Shown piece after piece: positions 21,695-32,245 of a stretch of 64,000 bases of DNA (position 1 is the stretch's first letter; every line of letters begins with the position of its first letter). Source of the DNA: Helicoverpa zea (Eukaryota > Arthropoda > Insecta > Lepidoptera > Noctuidae); contig NC_061470.1 of NCBI RefSeq assembly GCF_022581195.2, positions 6,820,001 through 6,884,000 on the forward strand. The letters run 5' to 3'. A program made the translations under genes and the position numbers. The notes under the pieces are model-generated. The model had not been told where the DNA came from and did not search any database. It was given only the letters and a program-made list of their open reading frames with translations.

Positions 21695-21895
21695 TCTATT
21701 TCTGTACTAATATTACAAAGAGGAAAAAATTGTATTTTGATTGTTTTTATTGAAAAAAACTCAAATACTTCTGGACCGATTAAAAAAAAAATAGAAAGCT
21801 ACATCATCTGCGAGTAACAAAGGCTTCTATTCTATTCTAAATTTCTTTTTATTTTTTACTTCTGGACAGTAGTTCCCACATATAAAAACGGCTAG
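21695..21895 (+). mobile_element. Helitron-like non-autonomous element
   Basis: Starts TCTATTTCTGTACTAATATT after A/T-rich flank and ends GGCTAG followed by T, with the typical internal CTTCTGGACCGATT and CATCATCTGCGAGTAAC blocks. The 3' hairpin is degraded. It lies 87 bp before SGSM exon 2. Confidence 0.55.
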
Positions 21896-21982
21896 TTTAA
21901 AATAAATAGGCGTAGTCAGTTTCCACTTGAAAATTGTATCCTAGTGTTGGTATTAATAAAAACAATAGTACTATTGTCGTAG

Positions 21983-24582
21983 CTGAAGGAGGGTCGGAGG
22001 AGATGCCGGCGGCCACGGCGACTGACCCCAGCGCCGACCAGAAGGAGCGGCTGATCGCTGCCGTCAAGAAGGAGGTCAAGCAGTTGATGGAAGAGGTAAA
22101 TTACAATACATATCTTTCTAATCTATATCTATATATAGTTCTATACATAAAGGGGAATGATTAGATTATATATTTTTAGGGTTCCGTACCCAAAAGGTAA
22201 AACGGCCCCCTATTGTTTTCGCTCCTCCGTCCGTCCGTCCGTCCGTCCATCCGTCTGTCTGTCACCAGGCTGTATCTCATGAACTGTGATAGTTAAAAAG
22301 TTGACATTTTCACAGATGATGTATTTTGCTGCCGCTATCATAACAAATACTGAAAACTAGAATTAAATAAATATTTTGGGGTACAACAAACGTTATACAA
22401 CAAACGTGATTTTTTTGTCCGTTTTATAAATAATGGTACGGAACCCTTCGTGCGCGAGTCCGACTCGCACTTGAATGCACTGTTTTGAATAATTCTTTCA
22501 CTGTTAGAAAGTTACATTATCCGCGCTGAACATGGCCTAAGTTTTAATCCGCATACGTGTTTTCCCCGGAACGAGGGTGAAACTGCGTGCAGATGCTAGG
22601 ATTACATAAAGTTCAGAGTCCGCAAAAAAGCCAATATTTTTTACGGACCTTCTAAAATAAAGGTTACCTTTCCGCACGAATATTTATACCTCGTGTTTCT
22701 AATTATGGAAAGGACATTTGAGTAATTCCAAAAAAATATTTTTGTTACTTCCGCAACGCTGTCCATATGGCAATATATTGGGTCTGCAGTACCGTTCTTG
22801 TATTTTGAACACTAATTTAGTGATTTAAATTTTGAGCAAAAAACGTGGACCACTACTCAGACTCATCATCAGTTTCATAATGTTCAATAATCACGACCAA
22901 ATGGAGCTTATTTACGTAAATCCAGACTCAAAAATTAAAATTTTATTAATATGTAATTTGAACCAAGTGACTAAACCTGTAGTACCTAGTTTAAAATTCA
23001 CATAATTTTAGATTGTTATGGACATTCAGATAAGGCTAGTTTATGAGTAACGTTTATAAATGGTTGAATTAATTTAGGCTTCTCTGGGTATTTTGAAATG
23101 GGTTTAAATATTGCAGAAGGTTAATTAGCATCACAATATTAAATTACGAATCGTATAGACAGCTTACGTATATTTGCAATTAAGTTTTAGAGTCAAGGTC
23201 ATAAAGAATATTATTTCTACTAAAGGAGATAGATCCAGATATTTTAGGAGTGTGAACGTATGAAAGTGTATTAGACGATAATTAGTAAGGGTTATTTACA
23301 AAATCCTTACATATGGACCTAAAAATATATAAAACCTAGCCTAACACTGATTTTAAAATCAGTATTATGGTAGGTTTTATCCACCGACCGTAAAATAACG
23401 AAGGTATACCTACCATATTCACGCAGCTGTCAGCACATTTTTCAATATTATAGTGTTGAATAAAAATCCGAGAAGAGCTCTAACTGAGCTTGTACTCTAT
23501 ATTCTATGTATATTATTGAGAGGAATTTCCTCACCACTACGCGAGTATCTATCTCTATATAAAAGAACGTCGTGTTAGTTACACCACTTATAACTCAAGA
23601 ACGGCTGAACCGATTTAGCTGAAAACTGGCAGGGAGGTAATTTAGAGCCAGGAGAAGGACATAGGATAGTTTCTATTACAAAATATAGAAATAAAAAATA
23701 CAATTTATTCATACAGACATACAGCGCCATCTATTGTTCAAACCAAAAATCTGCTGGATGCCACTATTCCACGCGAACGAAGTCGCGGGCAAAAGCTAGT
23801 TTTGCAATAAATTCCAAGTATCGTAGGCGTCGCCGTACGACTAACAAACTGACTTATACTGTATTTAAACTGTCTTAAGTCCCAACCGATCTTTTATATT
23901 ACTTTCTCGATAAAGTCAGTTGAAAATTACTTTTCAATTTCAAGTCCGGATTTTCCTTCTGAGCTCTAATATCGGTTTTAATTTGAGAGAGATTAATCTG
24001 TTCCGATCGCGTTTTCGCATTTTATCTTCCTTTTTTCAGTCATTATAAAAAGCTCAGTCAGTTTAGTAAGATATGGAAAGATCTTGAAGTTTTTATCTTT
24101 CGCTGGAAAGGCTTCCGATATTCCAACATTGATGTTAAAAGAAAGGATGATTTATTTATTAGATTTGCTGATTCGCGATTTCATTTCTGAAATACACAAT
24201 TGGAAATCAAGAAAGGATATTGTCTCGTAGGTTAGTAAAACTGACTTTATAGTGAAATTTAGGTCTATCACACCTTCGTCACAGCCATTTTATCGTCCCA
24301 CTGCTGGGAACAGGCCTCCTCTAACATGGAGAAGGATTGAGCAATAATCATACGTTACTTACTTAGCTTATCATACCTCAGTCCAGTTATATAGCTATTT
24401 TGATAAATAATAATTTCCCTTTCCTCCAGGCCGTAACACGTAAATTCGTGCATGAAGAGAGTGGAGGTGTGACAGCACTGTGCGGTGCCGTGGAAGCGTG
24501 CCTCGGCCAGGGTCTGAGGCGGCGAGCTCTCGGCCTATTCAAGACTAGTTCTACTACTGCTTTACTGCATAAAATTGCTAAG
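21983..24582 (+). CDS. Sgsm: SGSM1/2-like RUN-TBC RabGAP, exons 2 and 3 (start of RUN domain)
   Basis: Small G-protein signalling modulators bind Rap/Rab GTPases through an N-terminal RUN domain and act as Rab GTPase-activating proteins through a C-terminal TBC domain, on endosomal, Golgi and lysosome-related membranes. Exon 2 is 21983-22095 (acceptor TCGTAG; encodes EGGSEEMPAATATDPSADQK then LIAAVKKEVKQLMEE; donor GTAAAT, phase 0). Exon 3 is 24430-24582, 51 codons: AVTRKFVHEESGG, CGAVEACLGQGLRRRALGLF, ALLHKIAK; acceptor CCTCCAG, donor GTAAGT. The VKKEVKQ.MEE|AVTRKFVHE junction and the K| end fall where I recall the vertebrate SGSM exon boundaries, and the sequence match is close. Translation may start at 22003 (MPAA) or in a separate first exon at 4395-4413. 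An earlier acceptor at 21945 is possible with another donor. Exons are GC-rich (about 60%) in AT-rich introns. The rest of RUN and the whole TBC domain are not visible in this window. Confidence 0.9.
22174..22473 (-). repeat. GGGTTCCG / GTCCGACTCGCAC interspersed repeat, in SGSM intron 2
   Basis: Runs from TTTTTAGGGTTCCGTACCC to GGAACCCTTCGTGCGCGAGT and ..CGACTCGCACTTG. It has a (GTCC)n run at 22229-22250 and a TTTCACAGATGATGTATTTT block. The same family occurs at 37450-38019 and 48250-48547. It is a very common lepidopteran repeat; GGGTTCCG and CGGAACCC at its two sides are inverted, suggesting foldback or DNA-element ends. Class uncertain. Confidence 0.8.
22484..22598 (+). mobile_element. 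Degraded Helitron-like 3' fragment
   Basis: Contains AATTCTTTCACTGTTAGAAAG and CATTATCCGCGCTGAACATG, ends GAGGGTGAAACTGCGTGCAGATGCTAG. This is the common non-autonomous Helitron 3' region in eroded form. Confidence 0.5.
23548..23799 (+). mobile_element. Helitron-like non-autonomous element with 3' hairpin
   Basis: The element begins TCTATCTCTATATAAAAG after A and ends in a hairpin CGCGA-ACGAAG-TCGCG (23772-23787), then GGCAAAAGCTAG followed by T. 5'-TC, a subterminal hairpin, CTAG-3' and insertion without target duplication are the Helitron signature. It lies in SGSM intron 2. No protein coding capacity. Confidence 0.8.
24276..24340 (+). repeat. Fragment of the CCACTGCTGGG..CAGGCCTC repeat
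   Basis: Contains CGTCCCACTGCTGGGAACAG and CATGGAGAAGGATTGAGC, a short piece of a retroelement 3' region that is frequent in Lepidoptera and related in motif to the LINE 3' UTR at 9107. It lies about 90 bp before exon 3. Confidence 0.6.
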
Positions 24583-27317
24583 GTAAGTTTTATAACTAAG
24601 TTGTCTCTGTAGAACACTAAAACTTGTGACGCATTCCTATTTTCGGTTTAAATTCACACTAATCGCATTATTTCCTAAACAGCCGGTCTCTTTGAGGCAT
24701 TTTTTAAATTAGAAGTTCGTCGCCTTCCGATCGATCCATTTTACTTAGTGTCTACCATCGGGAAAATGGACTAATGGAACTGAAATATAAGAATACTGTT
24801 TGAAAAGTATTTTTTATGATATTGAGTAGCTGTCATCGTAATTTACGGTAGACAGACAGAAATATTGATAGAAATATAGGGCTCTCCTGAGTTTCCCTTC
24901 CGCTATTGTAAATAGGGGCTTAGACATACATAATTTATTACTATCAGAACTTTACAGGGGCGTCCTCGTAAATTATAAATTGAGATAGTTTCTTGACAAA
25001 CCAGAAGTTTTGTTTCACGGTTGTTATGTTTTATCACAAAATATGAATTTTCTTACTTATTATTAAAGAAGAATTACTGTAAGTTTTAGTTTTATTAATG
25101 GAATCATACCTAAAACACAACATCTGAGATTTTCCGCTCAAAATGCGAACCGCAAATGCTACAAAACTAGACATACATATAAGACATGACATTCAGAGCT
25201 AGACAAATGGCGTACATTTACCTGCGCTCTGCGAAAACTACCATTTACAATTGTTATATGAAGGTAAACAGCATTTCCCGGGAACACGGGTATTTGTTTG
25301 GCAAACGACTTTCATATGCGTACGTTTTGTGCGCGCGGTAATCTGTTCAGTTGACAGAACGACGGAATAAATAATGACACAAAGGCTGTTCTTGTAAAGA
25401 TAAATGAACGGGGAGGTAACAGGTTACAAAGAAATTAGGAAGACAAAGAATAATTTACGCGTAAAATGTGTAAGAGTTTAGGATAATTGATTTTGAAAAA
25501 CATCTCTCTATAAGAAAATTTAATTCTTCAGTAAGTCGCAATTAGTAAGTAAGTAGTATAATTGGATAACAATTGTGAACCAATTAAATTATCTAGTACA
25601 TATTAACGCAGTGTCAGTTTGTAGCTTAGGTAACAAATAATATCCAATTTGGTTGCAGTGAGCGTAGTACAAAATTAATTCAACCAGTCGCAGCATCCGA
25701 GAAAATTAACTGCTTTTAGCCAGAGCGTTGCTAGATATTTCTGGACAGAAATTAAAATCGGCTGTGCAACGATTTGAAAAAGAAAACACTTATTTGAAAA
25801 TCAAGCGTTTGGAGAGCTGATTTTATTAAGCTTATTTTCTTCTCACATTCTTTTTATTTTCTTCTTCACCAGCCACCAGACACATTCAATTCATAATATC
25901 CAACCAGAGGATATACGAACAGTCTAAGCATAATAGGATTACTTCTGCGGATTATACATGGAATTATGTTCGTGTCTAATGAATTTAGCGACGCGTCCAG
26001 AGCGCCGTAACTTGATATGTTGTGTAGCAACTTAGCAAGGTTACTTAGTTAAGCTTTTACTTAAATGCGTTCTAACCGTGAGCTTGAAGAGCGAGCATCT
26101 TGTATTACGTTCTGTTATTTATGCGTTATGTTGTTATTGGTGTTCCGATCATTATATTCCCATTTGAGACCAGCTTTTAGAATAACGGGGTAACGTGACG
26201 TCTAAGATCAGTGTAAACATTTTGTTGTCTGTCTTTGTTTTCCTTCTTCGCTTCTTTGTTTTTCAACGGTTCTTTGTCCCGTTACGTTTAACTTTTGTAG
26301 GACATATTTATTTTATTTTTTTAACTAGATAAACGTACCAGACTTTTTGGCAAAGCTCTTCTAAGATATTTTTTTGGTCTCTAGTGTAAATTTTGTGCCG
26401 CAGCTTTGAATTTCTTAGGCGGAGAGTTTTGTCATTTAAACAGATATTCGATCAGGTAATATTATCTTCGTTGCATAGCAACAAAAAGCTTTTTAACGGC
26501 ATTTAACATCATTACCAAATTAAATATAATGAAGTGGTTTTAATATTCTATCATGCGTGTCCAACAACGTTTACCTTACATGGTAGAAACAATTTCTGAA
26601 ACGATTTGGTAGACTAATAAACCACAAGTGTTTTACTTATGAATGTAATATCAAGCCAATTTAGTATAATATGTAATTGATTTCAGGTAGGAATAATTTA
26701 TTGACTTCGAAGTACCTACCAAGTAACTGAAATGAAATTATTCCCTCATTTATTCAATATTACAACCAGTTGTCGATTTTCATTTCCATAGTTTCGTAAT
26801 AAAAAAAAAATTGTGTGTGAACTTATCCACAGTTACAAAATTGATTCAGGAGTTAGCTGAAAAACTACAGTACCTACATTCGGAAACCAAAATTTTCAAG
26901 AGCCTAATAGCTAAACATATAGGTACAATTATAAAACACTTTTTATGCCAGCAATCTAAGTAAAAATCCCTCAAACACGTTTTGAGGAAGGCCGATTTTT
27001 CGAAACATACCGTAACAAATATACAACCTCCATTATTTCTTAGCATTTTTTGGTAGGCAACAATAAAATACAGTCTGATATTGAAATAGGTTAAACACAG
27101 TAATTTCACGTAAAACTTTATTGGACACATATTAAATTAATTTGACACGAATTACGTTTATACAAACGAGGAAAGTTCGTGTTATTACAAATTAAAAAGT
27201 TTGTTTGGTCATGCAATTCTTACACAGTATCGTGAATATTTTTTCATTTTAATAGCTTTAACGACTGTCAACAACAACTAAAATATTCGATAAGCATTAA
27301 TGTAGACTGATATTCTT
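24583..27317 (+). other. SGSM intron 3, unique part
   Basis: AT-rich sequence with no exon I could recognise. I looked in particular for the next RUN-domain residues behind a pyrimidine-rich acceptor and found none. Confidence 0.5.
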
Positions 27318-27466
27318 ACCAAGGGGTATCGAGTTGCCCGGGTAACTGGGTTGAGGAGGTCAGATAGGCAGTCGCTTCTTGTAAAGCACTGGTACTCAGC
27401 TGAATCCGGTTAGACTGGAAGCCGACCCCAACATAGTTGGGAAAGGCTATGCAGATGATGATTTAC
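27318..27466 (-). repeat. Retroelement 3' fragment (CAGTCGCTTC..GTTGGG family)
   Basis: Minus-strand reading: ATCATCATCTGCATAGCC, TTGGGGTCGGCTTCCAGTC, GAGTACCAGTGCTTTACA, GCGACTGCCTATCTGACC. The same family appears on the plus strand at 54851-55190. This is a widespread lepidopteran repeat, probably a LINE or SINE tail. Confidence 0.7.
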
Positions 27467-27524
27467 GTAGTTTAATATTGTCAGTAACCTTAGGTAATCA
27501 GGTTAGATCAAATTATAAAAGAAA

Positions 27525-27715
27525 CTAGCTTTTGCCCGCAACTTCGTTCGCGTGGAATAGTGATTACCAGCAGATTTTTGATTTGACCAATAGATGGCGC
27601 TATATGTCCGGAATAATTTTTTTTTTTTGTAATAAAAACACAGACACACAGACAGAAAGACAGACAGACAGACAGACAGACAGAGTTACTTTCGCATTTA
27701 TAATATTAGTTTGGA
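27525..27715 (-). mobile_element. Helitron-like non-autonomous element, minus orientation
   Basis: On the minus strand it starts TCCAAACTAATATTATAAAT, has a (CTGT)n run (27656-27682 on the plus strand), and ends with a CGCGAACGAAGTTGCG hairpin remnant (one mismatch) and GGCAAAAGCTAG. The 3' 90 bp match the element at 23548-23799, while the 5' parts differ, so the two are subfamilies sharing a 3' end. Confidence 0.75.
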
Positions 27716-30700
27716 TTAACTCAATTGTTTAACTTTTCTAACTCGACATTTTATATAAATGTTAACGTGTAAAGTTTTAAAGGATTTTTCTCGCTGACTG
27801 TACGTCAGTGTTTTTTTTATTTTAATAAAGTTTTGTAATAATGTTGGTACAAGTGTAATACCCTCTCTTGGGACTAGACTTGTTAGATTTGTTTCTGTCG
27901 GTAGGGAGAGGGGAGGGGAGGGGGTGGGTTCATCTGTGGTTCAAGACATTTGTTTTGTCTAGATGTCATGGATGTTTTATGGATGAGGATGAGCTAAAGA
28001 CTTTTTTTTCTTTTGTGGAAGATGAGTAGACAAAAATTACCTCGTAGCATATAAAACACCTGAAAATGCATTAATTTGTCCAGCTTTTTACGATTCTATC
28101 AAATACACATTTACATTTTAAAGTCCCCTAATGAAAAAATTAGGACATATTAGTAACATTAAGAACATGAGTAAACTCCACGAACTTCACCACTAACACT
28201 CCCACTACTCATTTGAAACTAATTACCTAAACTAAGGCGTATCTAATTTTAAAGTTCCTAATTTCATTTAATCTCGAGCCTTTGATTTTGTTCCTGTTTT
28301 TGTTAGTAATGTCAATTTGTTTGAGAAAATCGTAATTGGCTAAAACAAATTAGGTTTGGGACGTCCTTGAGCTCGTTTACTTGAAGACGGAAAATGGCGA
28401 ATATGCTTAGTTTTCCTTGTAAGATATGCGTTGGAACACGAGCCGATCACCGGATATGTGCTTTTCGAAACGTGACAAATGATCAGATTATTTCGTGACA
28501 ATAAGTCTTCTTTATTCAAGAGTGTTATGAAGATATTATGTTCGTGCGCTAGTTTACTTATGTAAATATTAAATTCAAGCTATCGGCTACACACAAAATT
28601 AATTAATTTTTGTTCATTATTTCGTCAATCAATGTTTTTGTGCAATGGATACATAAGTAAGTATATTATTCATTACACATTCGTCAATATTTCGGCGATT
28701 TACTCTCGTGCTTAAAAAGGCAATTTCTAGACGTGACAGTAAGAAAATTGACAGTTATTTTTGTCATAAACTTATCCCCAAACATCGGCCTCCATGTAAA
28801 ACAATTTTCAAAAATAGCGTCACCCAATATTATCTGATATAACACGGGCGGGCCGCGAGATGGATATTTAAATAGCTCTCAACTTCATGTAAATTCGTTT
28901 AGAGGCTGGCAGCATTAGCTTTTATTACGTGCCTTTTTCCGCAAAGCTAGAGGCTAGAGAATTCCAATGGAATGTTTTGATGGGGGTTTTTGGGTCACCG
29001 TCGGTATTTCTCGTACATACCTATCTACATACATCATTTTGTTACATAAAAAATATCAAAATGGGCGCTTTTTAAGCAAAACACTCACCCTTCAAAACCA
29101 TGACATGCTTTACGTTTCGTAGTGTTTTTGATGCAAAGTAAATAAACTAACTAACTGACTAAAACACATGGGATATTTTATTATCAAAACGCCAAACTTT
29201 TGTATTCATAACACCCTCTATCTCAAACTGCGTAGATATAATTGGATATCGGTTTTTGTGTTAGATTTGGCTGCTCCTACCTATGTTTACATCCAAAATG
29301 ATTGCCATTTCATTGGGTGTTGCCACTTCATTAACTGATGTCAAATGGAACTGAAGGACGTGAAAGCTTTTTTTATAACGCCAATTGAATTTGTTTCGCG
29401 TGAATGAATCCAAAATGTGTGAATGAAGAAAATGTCTATGATTGTTTACTGTCACGATAAGGTCAACAAGTGCTTTTCTGACTTATGAAAATTAAAGTTG
29501 AGGTTTTATTCGATTCCAAACTGATAGGGATAGAAACAGGTAGGGAATACGGTTTTATGATAAGTCGGTATCATTATTTTCAAAAGATTATTATATAAGT
29601 CACATCATAGTAAAATGTCAAGGGTCTTTTCCAAACGGGTTCAAAGGATAAAATGCTCTTGAAGTCGTGATCTGACCTCGATAGGTCAAAAAATAGTTAC
29701 GCATCATTGGTTTGCCATCTGACTGATCATAGTAAGTGCAGTCAACTGGATTGAAATCTGCCAAAATGTTAGACTTTTTGGCAATTGAACAGACTGTCAA
29801 TAAAACGTATAGTTCGCTCAGAAAGTGGCTTTGACTAGAGTTTTGTGTGGCTTATTTTTGGCTAGGTTTGTTTTTCTATATTTGTTTTCTTACTTATTTA
29901 TTCTCTTGGACCTCAGAGAAACTCAACCTCGTTATTTCCTGATGTTGTGAATGACGTTCGCTACATTTTTGGCTGTAGTCGTAGGTACATTGAACAATCG
30001 GAGACGGGGAAACCATAAGCAAAAATCAAAATAACTAGGCAAGATTTCAATTCAAGCAGAAGGTAATGAACACTACGGTCGATACTCACATTAAATACTA
30101 GCCTCTTTGTTAAAAAAAATCTTCTCTAGATAATTTTAAGCCCAACTAATGTGCATTAGCCACGTTACTACGTACAAGGAACTAGTCCATCACGATAGTT
30201 AGTTGGAGTTCAGTGACTAACTGTAGTTACGGCTTCCGGTACAGGTTGTTATCGATAGCTTCAATGTCATGCATATTTATGCAATAAATAACATGAATAA
30301 CAACAAATTTTTTTAGTTCAAAGGACTATTTTTCGTGTTGAAGTAAGACTTGGGTTGGAAGTAAATGAATCTTGGGTTGGCTCATGTCCTTTGACCGTAT
30401 CTCATACTTTAATTCTCAAGATTTGCAATAATACATACTAGAATTAGCCCAATACTTCTTCCGCACTATCTGCACACAGTTAACCAGAAGGTTTTTTCTC
30501 TGAAGCTGAATCCCATCTTTCCAAAAAAACGTATTATATAATCGGTTTACAGAAAATATATTTTCTTGTGACAAAATAATGTTGAATTACAACACTGTTC
30601 TTAAATATTATTATTCGTACAAATGTTTTTACGCATTACTTACTTAGATATTAAGTTATGAAACATTATTGATATCTTTGAGACGAGAACCTACTTCACA

Positions 30701-31500
30701 CGTGGCATGTCTCGAAGAATGAACGTTGTGGTTATCGTGGCTTCCCTCGCCTCGTCTCAGTTTAATTTCGAATATTAACTGTTATAGATCGATTTGAACT
30801 TCAAGCATACCTATTGATTTGACCTATATATTTAAGTCCAAATATGTAAATAAGTTCTGTAATCTAGTTTTAACGAAGTCCTACTGATACTTCATATTTC
30901 TAAATCGATACCTAAATAATCGTTTGTTAATCGAATACGTTATCTCGGATCCAATATCAAAAGCACTATAGCTAGTAGTAAGACAGTTTGAGATCGGATT
31001 TTCGTCCGATATTGAATTTCCAATATCTCAGAATTATAGTTGTGACTTATCGATGAATTGTTGCGAACAAAGTTGAGCCATCTTCCCGAGATGTTTGATA
31101 GAGACCGGGAAATTGATCGTCTAAACTTTTAGCTTAGTCGAATATTTGAGAAAGTTCCGATTAAACGAACGGATAGAATAGAATTATAAACTGATCTTTA
31201 AAACGTATCGTGGCCGTTGTGCTGCTTGACTATAATCGAAATTGAAAATTGTTTGTTTTAAGATCGATAGAATACCATTACTGTAGATGTAGTAAGTAAA
31301 CAAACTGTAGTTTGAAACTGTTAAAGTAACACCTACTGACGGGTAAAATGTTACCGTGAAAAGCGATAAGGAAAGTTAGTTATGTGGGTGACTGGTGATT
31401 ATGTAGTCAAACACACAGAAAACACAAATTCACAGTTAACGTATAACATTCAGGAGTAAAAGGCGTAAAGTACGTAGGCAGGCAGATCTAACATAGATAA
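27716..31500 (+). other. Intron-like DNA
   Basis: No recognised gene or repeat except a poly-purine G-rich patch (GGGAGAGGGGAGGGGAGGGG) at about 27902-27926. Short ORFs at 29261-29455 and 29618-29800 (minus) lack recognisable domains. Confidence 0.45.
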
Positions 31501-31529
31501 CACCCTGTACTTATATGGATTCGAAATAA

Positions 31530-32245
31530 AAAATAGACATCTGCAAGTTCCAAACCTAACAAGAAAATGCCCACAAAAAGCTAAGTTTCATATAAATCCT
31601 ATTAGCAAATGGAATGAGCTTGACCTATCGTTCAAAGCAGGTTCACCAGCTAATCAAGAGTTGAGCAATGAGTTTGTTACTGCAATAAAAAAATTGACAA
31701 TCACAAGTTCGAAATACAAAAAAACAAAATGGCCTCCAACGCGCAACGGCCAGGTTTCATCAAATCCTATCAGCAAATGGAATGAGCGTATATCGTTCAA
31801 AGCGAGTTGACCAGCTAATCAATAGAGTTGAGCACCGAGTTTGTTATTGCAATAAAAAAATGACAATCGCAAGTTCGAAATACAAAAAACAAAATCTCGA
31901 TGGCGCAATGGTCACCATGCCGGACTGCCGAACCTGAGGTCCCGGGTTCAATTCCCGGTTCGGTCGACATTTGTGTGATGAGCATGCTTGTTGGCCGTGG
32001 TCTGGGTGTTACAATATGTGTTTATACATATGTAGCTACATGTAGTCTATCAGTTGTGTTAGCACCCATAACACAAGTTAATTAATAACTTACCATGGGG
32101 CTAACCGACCGTATGTGAAAAGGTGTCCCGACATTAAAATGGCCACAATCAGCCAAAATTCAGCAAATGGAATGAGCTAGTACCTATATCGTTGAAACCG
32201 GGTTCACCAGCTAATCAATAGAGTTGAGCACTGAAGTCGATCCAC
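31530..32245 (+). repeat. Tandem array of about 168-bp units, interrupted by a SINE
   Basis: GCAAATGGAATGAGC recurs at 31605, 31773 and 32163, each followed by a CACCAGCTAATCAA..GAGTTGAGCA block (diverged). The first two lie 168 bp apart. Removing the SINE (31896-32135) brings the third to about 150 bp. A partial fourth unit begins near 31530. The array is older than the SINE. Confidence 0.8.
31896..32135 (+). mobile_element. tRNA-derived SINE
   Basis: The head has a Pol III A box (TGGCGCAATGG, 31901-31911) and B box (GGTTCAATTCC, 31945-31955), followed by the typical lepidopteran SINE body (ATTTGTGTGATGAGCATG, GGTCTGGGTGTT, GTTAGCACCCATAACACAAG). AAAAT at 31891-31895 and 32136-32140 is the likely target duplication. 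The cloverleaf is degenerate, so this is not a functional tRNA gene. Confidence 0.85.

Noticed and set aside
22003..22095. Reading SGSM exon 2 as an independent small gene
   Set aside because: The sequence ends at a splice donor in the middle of the conserved KKEVKQLMEE|AVTRKFVHE RUN-domain start that continues in the exon at 24430.
27895..27930. G-rich tract (GGGAGAGGGGAGGGGAGGGG) as a regulatory G-quadruplex
   Set aside because: The sequence could fold as a quadruplex, but there is no nearby promoter or exon to give it meaning, and simple purine tracts are common in introns.
31896..31970. Possible tRNA gene with good A and B boxes
   Set aside because: The cloverleaf is degenerate, the sequence continues into a typical SINE body, and short target duplications flank the whole element.
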